NCBI GenBank assembly: GCA_041920275.1
Contig: JAYRSE010000035.1
Location: forward strand, 1 to 35,798
Origin: UBA12088 sp041920275
GTDB taxonomy: Bacteria; Patescibacteriota; Minisyncoccia; Phycocordibacterales; UBA12088
Direction of reading: 5' to 3'
DNA: 35,798 nt
Under the pieces are notes generated by a model. It was not told where the DNA came from. It worked only from the letters and a program-made list of their open reading frames with translations, and searched no databases. Positions 24,851 to 32,253 of this stretch are shown piece after piece. A program made the translations under genes and the position numbers. Within the stretch, counting starts at the first letter, position 1. Each line of letters starts with the position of its first letter.

Positions 24851-26686
24851 ATGGGTCTCTTCAGTTTTAAAAAAGCAACACCGGTCGAGCATGCGGACGT
24901 CGACTTCGGTTCAGTACTCCCGCAAGATGTGTACAACGCCGGTGCGTTGGAGCTCAAGGACGTACTTGCCCCTTCCGCGCTCCAGTTCACCCCGCGTGAA
25001 CTCAACCTCGGCGAAAAGGTCGCCCGCACCTTCTTTGTCATTTCATACCCGCACTTCCTTTCCGACAACTGGTTCTCGCCGATCATCAACCTGGAGCGCG
25101 TGTTCGACATATCGATCTTCATTCACCCGGTCGACACCACCTCGATCTTGAAAAAGATGCAGAAAAAGGTCGCCGCCGTCCAAAGCGAGATCAGCGACCG
25201 CGAACGACGAGGTATGGTGCGCGACCCGATGCTCGACGCGGCGTACGAGAACCTGGAATCACTTCGCGATGCGCTGCAGCAGGCGGAAGAAAGACTGTTC
25301 GAAGTGGGTGTGTATATCTCGCTGTACGCGAACGACAAGGACGTGCTCGATCAGGCCGAGAGTGAGATGAAGAGCATCCTCGAGTCACAGATGGTGTACG
25401 TGAAGCCGGCACTCTTTCAGCAAGAGCAAGGGTACCGCAGCATCCTTCCACTCTGCACCGACGAACTCATGGTGCACAGCAAGCTCAACAGTGCGCCACT
25501 TTCTTCCATTTTTCCGTTCATCTCGTTCGACCTCACCGCGGAAAAAGGTATCCTCTACGGCATCAATCTGCACAACAACTCCCTCGTACTGTTCGACCGC
25601 TACTCGATGGAAAACTATAACTCCGTCCTTTTTGCGAAGTCGGGCGCAGGCAAAAGCTATGCGCTGAAGCTCGAAATACTCCGCTCGCTCATGTTCGACA
25701 CCGAGGTCATCGTAATAGACCCCGAGCGAGAGTACGAGTACATGGCGAACGCGACCGGTGGCCGCTATTTCAACATCTCGCTCTCCTCCGAACACCACAT
25801 CAATCCCTTCGACCTCCCCCAGGTGCGTGAGGACGAAAACCCCGCCGAGATACTTCGACAGAACATCATCACCCTGATCGGCCTCTTCCGAATCATTCTC
25901 GGAGGCCTCACCCCGGAAGAGGAGTCGATCGTCGACCGCGCCATCACCGAAACCTACGCGCTCAAAGACATCACCGGCAACACCGACTTTTCAAACTTCA
26001 CCCCACCGCTCCTTTCCGACTTCGAGCTCGTGCTCGGGGGCATGGAGGGAAGCGAGTCCCTGATGAACCGACTGGGCAAGTACACGGTGGGAACCTGGTC
26101 GGGCTTTTTGAACAAACCAAGCAACGTGGAGATAAACCAAAAATTCATCGTCTTCTCGGTGCGCGACATGGAGGAAGAGCTCAAACCCGCGGCAATGTAC
26201 CTGGTGACGAACTACATCTGGACCGCGGTGCGCCGCACGCTCAAAAAGCGCCTCCTTGTGGTCGATGAGGCGTGGTGGATGATGAAAAGCGAGGACACCG
26301 CGAGCTTCCTGTACAGTGTCGCCAAACGCGGGCGCAAGTACTACCTCGGTCTCGCTACGATCACTCAAGACGTGGGCGACTTCCTCAAGAGCCCATACGG
26401 CGTACCGATGATCACCAACTCATCCATACAGCTCCTCCTGAAACAGAGTCCGACCGCGGTCGACCGTATACAGGAGACCTTCAACCTGACCGACGAAGAG
26501 AAGTACCTACTGCTCGAGAGCCAGGTGGGGGAGGGAATATTCTTTGCCGGAAACAAACACGTCGCTATAAAGATCATCGCGAGCTACACCGAGGACCAGA
26601 TCATTACGAGCGATCCGAGCCAGCTTTTGGCCATCAAGGCGGAGCGCAGCAGTCTCATGGAGGGAGCGCAGGGAGAAGAAGGGTAA
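24851..26686 (+). CDS. virB4: VirB4/TraC-type secretion ATPase
   Basis: A 611-residue ATPase. An N-terminal domain (about 1-220) contains a coiled-coil (SEISDRERRGMV to LQQAEERLFEV); the RecA-like domain begins near LYGINLHNNSLVLFDRYSME. Walker A is AKSGAGKSYALK (about 261-272) followed by VIVIDPEREYEYM; Walker B is LLVVDEAWWMM (about 465-476). A VAKRGRKYYLGLATITQDV segment and QLLLKQSPTAVDRIQETF complete the usual VirB4/TraC order. Length is shorter than full VirB4 (about 800) since the preceding gene carries the extra N-terminal domain. It supplies energy for pilus assembly or substrate transfer at the inner membrane. Seen motifs are intact, so an active ATPase is expected. Confidence 0.95.
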   Translation: MGLFSFKKATPVEHADVDFGSVLPQDVYNAGALELKDVLAPSALQFTPRELNLGEKVARTFFVISYPHFLSDNWFSPIINLERVFDISIFIHPVDTTSILKKMQKKVAAVQSEISDRERRGMVRDPMLDAAYENLESLRDALQQAEERLFEVGVYISLYANDKDVLDQAESEMKSILESQMVYVKPALFQQEQGYRSILPLCTDELMVHSKLNSAPLSSIFPFISFDLTAEKGILYGINLHNNSLVLFDRYSMENYNSVLFAKSGAGKSYALKLEILRSLMFDTEVIVIDPEREYEYMANATGGRYFNISLSSEHHINPFDLPQVREDENPAEILRQNIITLIGLFRIILGGLTPEEESIVDRAITETYALKDITGNTDFSNFTPPLLSDFELVLGGMEGSESLMNRLGKYTVGTWSGFLNKPSNVEINQKFIVFSVRDMEEELKPAAMYLVTNYIWTAVRRTLKKRLLVVDEAWWMMKSEDTASFLYSVAKRGRKYYLGLATITQDVGDFLKSPYGVPMITNSSIQLLLKQSPTAVDRIQETFNLTDEEKYLLLESQVGEGIFFAGNKHVAIKIIASYTEDQIITSDPSQLLAIKAERSSLMEGAQGEEG

Positions 26687-26710
26687 TGTATTTTGAACAT
26701 TTTGAACACC

Positions 26711-27394
26711 ATGTCACACGACACTACGGCACCCAAACGCAGGATCGGTGGAGGAACGAGCATCGCGATGGTCGCGGTCGCACTGGTGTTGGATTTTGCG
26801 GTAGTGATCATGTTGGTGGGGGGAACTGTTATTGCTTTTTCAACACTGAGTGGAGATAGCTGTGTGGAAGCTGGCACTGGTTTAGCGAGCAATCTTGAAG
26901 AGGGAAGGAATCCGGACCGCGGCTTCTGGTACAAATGGCTCGTAACTGGCCCTGATTGGATGAATGGCTGGGGTAATGTTCGACTAGGCACTGTCGCGAA
27001 TGGTGTACGATGTGTTGGTTCTGGTGGCCTTGCTCTCGCGGGTGCCTGGTTTACCTTCCCCATCATGGCCGCCATGGTGTCCGCGATCGCCGGAGTGCTC
27101 TCGGTCCTCATTTTCACCGTGTGGTTTGCGGCGCTCCGTGTCCACGTGATGGGCCTGAGCTACCGCCGCGCGATGATCAACCTCACGACCATGGTGATCG
27201 AATCGATCCCCATCTTGAACCTCTTCCCCATGCAAACGGTCGCGGTCATCCTCCACATCCGTATTACGCACAAGGAAGATGATCGTAAGATCAAAGAGTG
27301 GCGAAAGAAACACGGGGCGAACAGGCAAGCGATGGAGGCACGGAGGCGGCAAGAGTACGCGGTATGGGAAGAGTCGGCCGCGGTAGCGGCATAA
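26711..27394 (+). CDS. Polytopic membrane protein of secretion cluster
   Basis: A 227-residue protein with a first membrane helix at about 17-46, an outside loop of about 55 residues, hydrophobic stretches at about 104-140 and 157-183, and a basic cytoplasmic tail (DRKIKEWRKKHGANRQAMEA). The loop carries one Cys at each end (Cys51 and Cys101) and several Trp and Gly residues (FWYKWLVTGPDWMNGWG). It is encoded in DNA distinctly lower in GC (29 of 60 bases at 26821-26880) than the following membrane part (37 of 60 at 27061-27120). The ATG at 26711 is 24 bases after the ATPase stop; an upstream TTG at 26693 is open. I recognise no family; it may be a VirB3/VirB8-like or accessory membrane component. 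Confidence 0.72.
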   Translation: MSHDTTAPKRRIGGGTSIAMVAVALVLDFAVVIMLVGGTVIAFSTLSGDSCVEAGTGLASNLEEGRNPDRGFWYKWLVTGPDWMNGWGNVRLGTVANGVRCVGSGGLALAGAWFTFPIMAAMVSAIAGVLSVLIFTVWFAALRVHVMGLSYRRAMINLTTMVIESIPILNLFPMQTVAVILHIRITHKEDDRKIKEWRKKHGANRQAMEARRRQEYAVWEESAAVAA

Positions 27395-27475
27395 ACAGAG
27401 GGTCGATCCTCAAAAAACACACACTTCGATATGAGTTATCCTCACCACACAGCACACGGTATGGGTCCCATGCGG

Positions 27476-27481
27476 TATACT
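27476..27481 (+). promoter_or_regulatory. Start-proximal -10 box
   Basis: TATACT six bases before the ATG at 27488, predicting a transcript that begins on the start codon. Marks a possible second transcription unit within the cluster; no -35 match. Confidence 0.5.
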
Positions 27482-27487
27482 GGGTTC

Positions 27488-28528
27488 ATGTGTTTAACGC
27501 ACCGCATGATCGCCCTATGCGCTCTCGCTCTATGCGCACTTGCGCCTGTTGTACATGCACAGTCGCTCCTGCCCACCCAACAGCGTTCCGACCCGAGCCA
27601 CATCGCACTTACCCCCAGCTATCCCGCACCGGGCGACGAGGTGGTGGCACGACTGAACGCCCACATGATATACGCGCCGAGCGCCCGCATCGTATGGAAA
27701 CGCGACGGTAAAGTGGTGCAGGAGAGCATCGGCGGTCTTGAGTACCGCTTCACCGTGGAAAAGGTCGGACAAAAGATCAACCTTGAGGTCATCGTGTACG
27801 AAGAGAGTGGTAATGTATTACGCAAGACCCTCAACCAGACCATAGGAGCCGTCTCTATCGTGTGGGAGGGTCTCACCTACACGCCACCGCTGTACGCGGG
27901 GCGCGCCCTTCACAGCCCGCGGTCCGAGGTGGTGCTGCTTGCACTGCCGACCGTGGCGAACGGGGCGGGCGGCTACGTGAACAAGAAAGACCTGGTATTC
28001 AACTGGCACCTCCACAACGAGACGAACCCTCGGTACAGCGGTCAAGGGCTCGACTCGATCGTCGCACAAGGGAAGAACCCCTTCACCCCCCTCAATGTTT
28101 CCGTACACATTGAAGACAAAAAGGGTACTGTGCTTGCGATCGGCCACATACAGGTTCCGATCACACACCCCTATGTGCGCTTCTACCGCGAGGACCCTCA
28201 GTTCGGTATCGAATACACACGATCGCTCGATCGCTCCTTTACACTGCCTTCCGGCAAACGCACCATATATGCCGAACCGTACTTCATGAGCACACCGACG
28301 CGTACCGACACCGCGCTCACCTACGACTGGCGCATCGGTTCCCAGAAGCTCTCGTATGCGGGCAAGGTGATGCTCGAGCCGCAGGGTGGCGCCGGTGCTT
28401 CGTCGATCGAAGTGACTGTGAGCAATAAGGCACTCCTCGAACAACGTGCCCGCGGTGCGGTGGACGTGCAGTTCTCTTCGAACACCACCAATACCACCGC
28501 CACAGACCCCGAGACGACGCCGTTGTAG
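27488..28528 (+). CDS. Exported beta-sandwich protein of secretion cluster
   Basis: A 346-residue exported protein. Signal peptide MIALCALALCALAPVVHAQ begins at the seventh codon, with cleavage after HAQ likely. The mature part has repeated beta strands resembling Ig-like folds: LTPSYPAPGDEVVARLNA and ARIVWKRDGKVVQ form one, WHLHNETN to NVSVHIEDKKG another, and LTYDWRIGSQKLSYAGKV a third. I cannot name the family. Start choice: ATG at 27488 for the -10 box before it; 27506 (the MIALC codon) is also possible. Its position between the ATPase block and the pilin gene suggests an extracytoplasmic component. It ends eight bases before the next start. Confidence 0.75.
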   Translation: MCLTHRMIALCALALCALAPVVHAQSLLPTQQRSDPSHIALTPSYPAPGDEVVARLNAHMIYAPSARIVWKRDGKVVQESIGGLEYRFTVEKVGQKINLEVIVYEESGNVLRKTLNQTIGAVSIVWEGLTYTPPLYAGRALHSPRSEVVLLALPTVANGAGGYVNKKDLVFNWHLHNETNPRYSGQGLDSIVAQGKNPFTPLNVSVHIEDKKGTVLAIGHIQVPITHPYVRFYREDPQFGIEYTRSLDRSFTLPSGKRTIYAEPYFMSTPTRTDTALTYDWRIGSQKLSYAGKVMLEPQGGAGASSIEVTVSNKALLEQRARGAVDVQFSSNTTNTTATDPETTPL

Positions 28529-28536
28529 ACCACACT

Positions 28537-28932
28537 ATGAATACTCGATTTGCCTTGATTTTCTGCTCCACCTGCATCCTCGTGTGTATCCCGCTTATCG
28601 CACAGGCGGGGTTCAAATATACTCCACTTTCACCAAACCTTCCACTCCTTAAAGACGCTGAGTGGGGTGACGTCGGTACACTTTTGAACAAACTGCTTGC
28701 CCTGTCGGTCGCGGTCGCCGCACTGCTTGCGGTCATCATGATAGCGATGGGCGGCTTCAAATGGATGACCACCGATTCGGTATTCTCGATGGGTGATGCG
28801 AAGGAGCAGATAAGCAATGCGATCATCGGCCTCCTGATCGTCCTTGCCTCGATACTGATCCTCACCACCATAAACCCGGACATTGTCAAAATCAAGATAT
28901 TCGAACCATCCGCACAATCACAGACACCCTGA
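28537..28932 (+). CDS. VirB2/TrbC-like pilin candidate
   Basis: A 131-residue small membrane protein with the layout of conjugative pilins. N-terminal signal peptide (about 5-24, ending IAQAGF), then a short exposed region, and two hydrophobic helices of about 24 residues: ALSVAVAALLAVIMIAMGGF (about 55-75) and AIIGLLIVLASILILTTI (about 90-112), joined by a short loop (KWMTTDSVFSMGDAKEQISN). VirB2/TrbC proteins share this signal-helix-loop-helix order and the GGF-like turn. The C-terminus is short and polar. Starts eight bases after the previous stop and has no Shine-Dalgarno site. Pilin of the apparatus is the most likely role. Confidence 0.82.
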   Translation: MNTRFALIFCSTCILVCIPLIAQAGFKYTPLSPNLPLLKDAEWGDVGTLLNKLLALSVAVAALLAVIMIAMGGFKWMTTDSVFSMGDAKEQISNAIIGLLIVLASILILTTINPDIVKIKIFEPSAQSQTP

Positions 28933-28985
28933 GAGTGCGTGCCGCCGGATCCTCGACTTCTTCTTTACGCTAGCAAACACACGTT

Positions 28986-30314
28986 ATGGACAAACAAAAG
29001 ATCATCATCATTGCATTGGGTTCATTCACGCTTCTTGCGTTGATTGCGTTCGTCGTGTTCTTTTTCGTACTGCCGAACATGGGGAATGACGCCGGAGATG
29101 CTCCGGTCGACCCGTTCGGCGATTCTGGTGAGGATCGACCCGGAGGTCTTGTGAGCAACGAAGTGAACACGCCGAGCGGTGATGGGACGGATCCGTCGCA
29201 GACGAAGCAGACCGAGATCGAGCTCAAGGATGGTTCGATACTCCGACGGGTCGTCGCGGAGCCGGTCGCGGGTGCCGTTCCGTACCTTTCCGATGGGGAA
29301 CTGATGGTGCGCTATCTCGTACGCAATTCGGGAGATGTCTTCGACACATCGATCGATCGCACCACCCCCCCGACACCTCTCTACGATGCTGAGATCGGTC
29401 GCGGCGTCGTCTACGCACTGTGGAGCCCGACCGCAAGCACCACGATCACGCTTTCGTTAAGTACCAACAACGAGAGCGTCTTCTCGTACATACGATCTTT
29501 CTCCTCCACAGAGGCGGGGAGTACGACCCCCGCATCCCCGAACGAACTCACCATTACCGGCAGGATCGGCCTTACGGACCCGCTCAGTATCGCCTTCTCG
29601 CCGGATGGCACGATGTTCGCAGTCCTCGTTGCGGAAGAAAAGGGCTCGGTGCTCTACATCGAACGGGTCGACAGTGGCACCAGGCGACAGGTGTGGTCCT
29701 CTCCGTTGCGCGGCCTCACACTGCGATGGGTCGCTCCAAAGAGCATCACCGTGTACACCAATCCGGATGACGATCTCACCGGTGCCGCATGGGCTGTCGA
29801 TCCTGCGACCGGCGCCTCACAACTTCTCTTGAGCAACAAGTTCGGACTTTCCATCCTCCCGCACGTAAATGAAAAGTTCATACTCTACTCGCAACACACG
29901 GAAGCGGGCACGTACTCGCTACGCGTGTTCCACGCCGATGGCAAGGAGGACACCTACCTTTCCTCGCCGACACTCGCTGAGAAGTGCACATGGGGCAGTG
30001 TGGCGCGTGACTATGTCTACTGCGCCATCCCCAGGAACATCGACCGAGCGGAATTCATCGGGGGATGGTACCGTGGTGAATTCTCTTCAAGCGACACCCT
30101 GTGGCGCTACGATGCGAGGACCGGTGCGGGCAAACGACTCCTTGACCCGGAGGAGGTTGCAGGTATTTCGATCGATATGGTAGACCTTGCGGTTGACCCG
30201 ACCGACTCGTACCTTCTGTTCCGTGACCGCTCGACCGGCCACCTTTGGTCGCTCGAACTTCCCAATGATATAGCGGCGAACACGGAGTCGGCATCTTCGA
30301 CCCCGGGATTTTGA
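28986..30314 (+). CDS. Membrane-anchored beta-propeller-like protein
   Basis: A 442-residue protein with one N-terminal membrane helix (about 5-30, IIIIALGSFTLLALIAFVVF), a low-complexity Asp/Gly/Ser linker (about 33-75) and a C-terminal all-beta domain. The latter has repeats such as LSIAFSPDGTMFAVLVAE, ALWSPTASTTITL, GLTLRWVAPKSITVY and LAVDPTDSYLLFRDR, resembling TolB/WD-like propeller blades. No family can be named safely. The start ATG at 28986 is preceded by CACGTT. It is the last gene of the secretion cluster, followed by a short hairpin and the convergent jag gene. Probably an outside-facing component, perhaps for binding partner proteins or a host surface. Confidence 0.75.
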   Translation: MDKQKIIIIALGSFTLLALIAFVVFFFVLPNMGNDAGDAPVDPFGDSGEDRPGGLVSNEVNTPSGDGTDPSQTKQTEIELKDGSILRRVVAEPVAGAVPYLSDGELMVRYLVRNSGDVFDTSIDRTTPPTPLYDAEIGRGVVYALWSPTASTTITLSLSTNNESVFSYIRSFSSTEAGSTTPASPNELTITGRIGLTDPLSIAFSPDGTMFAVLVAEEKGSVLYIERVDSGTRRQVWSSPLRGLTLRWVAPKSITVYTNPDDDLTGAAWAVDPATGASQLLLSNKFGLSILPHVNEKFILYSQHTEAGTYSLRVFHADGKEDTYLSSPTLAEKCTWGSVARDYVYCAIPRNIDRAEFIGGWYRGEFSSSDTLWRYDARTGAGKRLLDPEEVAGISIDMVDLAVDPTDSYLLFRDRSTGHLWSLELPNDIAANTESASSTPGF

Positions 30315-30318
30315 AAGA

Positions 30319-30332
30319 CCCCGGTTGGGGGG
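30319..30332. terminator. Weak hairpin between secretion cluster and jag
   Basis: CCCC-GGTT-GGGG in the 20-base gap between the two convergent genes, with TCTTTC after it on the minus strand. Could end jag transcription; no convincing T run on the + strand, so the end of the secretion cluster transcript is uncertain. Confidence 0.35.
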
Positions 30333-30334
30333 CC

Positions 30335-30799
30335 TCAGGATACTTCGGTTTGTTCTCTTGGTTTGAGCACCAGATGGCGATCTTTTCCGTACCCGACCGA
30401 TTCGGTCATGATGTCGCGATCATCGCTGAACATGCTGTGCACGATCATGCGTTCGTATGCATTCATCGGCACCATTTCCGCACTTGCACGAAAGGTGCGC
30501 ACACGATCGGCCAACAATCGCGCCTTTTGCTCGATATCCCGTATCCTGTTCAACTGATACCCGTTCACATCGACCATGCACCGCTCGGCATCATCTCCCT
30601 GTCGCTCGAGCATACGGCGCAGGATGTGGTTGAGCGCGCGAAGTGTTTCACCTTGGGGGCCTATGAGGAGCTTACTGTCCGCACTCCGTACACTGTACAC
30701 CTCGTGTCCGCCCACGGTCACAAGCTCAAGCTCGCTCACCTCGACACCCATACGTACGAGCATGTTTTGTATGAGCGATCGTGTTGGGTTCTCTTCCAT
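30335..30799 (-). CDS. jag: KH-R3H RNA-binding protein, Jag/KhpB family
   Basis: A 154-residue protein with a KH domain (GPQGETLRALNHILRRM, carrying the GxxG turn) and a C-terminal R3H domain (NAYERMIVHSMFSDD with the R-x3-H pair). The family's N-terminal Jag domain is absent or very short, so this is a compact form. Jag/KhpB proteins bind RNA and affect cell growth and division. It is the last gene of the rpmH-rnpA-yidC-jag block and follows yidC by 29 bases. This gene order near dnaA is the classical one. Confidence 0.92.
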   Translation of the reverse strand: MEENPTRSLIQNMLVRMGVEVSELELVTVGGHEVYSVRSADSKLLIGPQGETLRALNHILRRMLERQGDDAERCMVDVNGYQLNRIRDIEQKARLLADRVRTFRASAEMVPMNAYERMIVHSMFSDDRDIMTESVGYGKDRHLVLKPREQTEVS

Positions 30800-30828
30800 A
30801 AAAATGCTTTGATACTGACTATGATCCT

Positions 30829-31551
30829 CTAGGCCTCGCGCTCCATGCGCTTTTTCACGTATATCTCTTGCCCGATAGCAAAGATATTACTCGTAACCAG
30901 GTAAAGTGCAACTGCCGCACTCGCCACATAGGCGATACCAACCATCATGAGCGGCAAGAAGTACTTCATTTGAAGGTGAAGCGAGCGAGCGAAATCCTCC
31001 TGGAACGTCGCATTTTCCTTGCGCGGCCCCGGTGCGGGAAGTGCGAAGTGCGCCTGAAGGTACTGGGTAACGCCGGCAAGCACCGCAAGTGGGACGCTTT
31101 TTGCGGCCATGTCAATGATGCCAAGGAAATGCATGTTCACGGTATCCGGTACCGGCACGAAACCGTAGAGCAGATTCGTATCGACATTGGGTAGACCGCC
31201 CTTGAAAAAGAGGTAGTAGAGGCCGAAAATGATCGGGAGTTGAATGATGATGGTGAATATGGCGGAGAAGGGATTCACCTGCTTCTCTCGGTAGAGCTCG
31301 AGCAGCTTCCTGCCTTGCGTCTCCCGATCGTCTTTGTACTTTTCGCGGAGCTCCTTCATCGGCTCCTCGAGCTCCTTCATGAGCCGCTGCGTGCGAGCCG
31401 CCTTGAGCGAGAGCGGAAAGATGAGCACCTTCACGAGCACGGTGAGCAGAATGACCGCGATACCCATGTCGACCCACGGTCCGAGGTCGAGTATACCGAT
31501 GAGGGCGTTGTAGAGGGGCTCTTTGACCAGCGTGTGAAACAGCTCGCTCAT
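30829..31551 (-). CDS. yidC: Membrane protein insertase YidC
   Basis: A 240-residue YidC/Oxa1 family insertase that places proteins in the inner membrane. Helices: a first span (about 28-48, VDMGIAVILLTVLVKVLIF), a charged cytoplasmic hairpin (QRLMKELEEPMKELREKYKD), then SAIFTIIIQLPIIFGLYYLF and three further spans toward the C-terminus (ending IFAIGQEIY). It lacks the large periplasmic domain of Gram-negative YidC. An ATG three codons upstream (31560) is also possible; MSELFHTLVKEPLYNAL looks like the family start. rnpA ends seven to sixteen bases before it, so the genes are one operon. Confidence 0.95.
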   Translation of the reverse strand: MSELFHTLVKEPLYNALIGILDLGPWVDMGIAVILLTVLVKVLIFPLSLKAARTQRLMKELEEPMKELREKYKDDRETQGRKLLELYREKQVNPFSAIFTIIIQLPIIFGLYYLFFKGGLPNVDTNLLYGFVPVPDTVNMHFLGIIDMAAKSVPLAVLAGVTQYLQAHFALPAPGPRKENATFQEDFARSLHLQMKYFLPLMMVGIAYVASAAVALYLVTSNIFAIGQEIYVKKRMEREA

Positions 31552-31566
31552 GGTGAGCATTGTACC

Positions 31567-31935
31567 CTAAACGCTCTCAGAACGCATCTTTTTCGTATCC
31601 CGCACCTGTTCAATGAGTGTTCGGCCGACCATGCCGCACACCTCGTCGATGACCATCGCAAGCGGGACCCGTGCCGCAGACGGTCGTAGCATGATCGCGA
31701 ACTGTACACCATCCAAACGCTCGCAGGGTGAACGCAGCGCGTCGTACACCCTCCTGCGCACAGCATGGCGCATCACCGCACTTTTCCATGCCTTTTTGCT
31801 CACCACCACACCGCATGCACACCCTTCGGGGATACGTCGGTAGAGCAGGGTCAGGTACGCCCCGTGCGCCCGTGCGCCCGTGGCAAGCAAGGTGGTAAAG
31901 GTGTTGCGGGAAAGACGTTGTTTTTTCTTAAGCAT
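31567..31935 (-). CDS. rnpA: Ribonuclease P protein component
   Basis: A 122-residue basic protein with the RnpA signature in a divergent form: VVSKKAWKSAVMRHAVRRRV, where the usual pattern is K-x-G-NAV-RN-KR. N-terminal KKKQRLSRNTF is the typical start. It assists RNase P RNA in trimming tRNA 5' ends. TAGTAT (31942-31947) lies six bases before the ATG, so an own leaderless transcript is possible, and a strong terminator lies between it and rpmH. The RNA subunit gene is not in the window. Confidence 0.9.
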   Translation of the reverse strand: MLKKKQRLSRNTFTTLLATGARAHGAYLTLLYRRIPEGCACGVVVSKKAWKSAVMRHAVRRRVYDALRSPCERLDGVQFAIMLRPSAARVPLAMVIDEVCGMVGRTLIEQVRDTKKMRSESV

Positions 31936-31941
31936 GACGCC

Positions 31942-31947
31942 ATACTA
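31942..31947 (-). promoter_or_regulatory. Possible start-proximal -10 of rnpA
   Basis: TAGTAT on the minus strand, six bases before the rnpA ATG, with no -35 match. A separate promoter makes sense because a terminator separates rnpA from rpmH. Confidence 0.4.
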
Positions 31948-31989
31948 CACCAAACCGCACACTCCCTCCACAACGCGCGGTGCGTATGA

Positions 31990-32013
31990 AAAAGGCCGTT
32001 GTTGCGGCCTTTT
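31990..32013 (-). terminator. Terminator after rpmH
   Basis: Nine-base stem (AAAAGGCCG facing CGGCCTTTT) with a six-base loop, just after the rpmH stop on the minus strand and followed by TTTCAT there. It separates rpmH from rnpA, so rnpA must come from read-through or its own promoter. Confidence 0.75.
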
Positions 32014-32019
32014 CATCGG

Positions 32020-32175
32020 TTATTTTCGCCTGGTCTTCACCGCGAGGCGCTTGCGGCCCTTGGCGCGGCGCTTGCGCACCACACGCTTGCCACCCGGCGT
32101 GCGCATGCGCACCAAAAAGCCGTGCGTGGTCGCACGCTTCTTCTTTTTCGGCTGGTATGTTCGTTTGGTTGCCAT
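32020..32175 (-). CDS. rpmH: 50S ribosomal protein L34
   Basis: A 51-residue L34, slightly longer than the usual 44-46. It has the family pattern TYQPKKKKRATTHGFLVRM followed by TPGGKRVVRKRRAKGRKRL. The frame is open 16 codons upstream, but the family starts at MATKRTYQP (32175), and a TATAGT box ten bases before it supports this start. L34 binds 23S rRNA. It begins the rpmH-rnpA-yidC-jag block. Confidence 0.96.
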   Translation of the reverse strand: MATKRTYQPKKKKRATTHGFLVRMRTPGGKRVVRKRRAKGRKRLAVKTRRK

Positions 32176-32185
32176 AGTGTGCAAG

Positions 32186-32194
32186 ACTATAGCA
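32186..32194 (-). promoter_or_regulatory. Start-proximal extended -10 of rpmH
   Basis: TGCTATAGT on the minus strand (hexamer 32186-32191), ten bases before the ATG. Same element as before pnp. Leader of about four or five bases predicted. Confidence 0.6.
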
Positions 32195-32253
32195 CATTGT
32201 GGAAAAAAGGAAAGCCCCGGCAAGTGCCGGGGCTACACGAACGTCAACCGATC

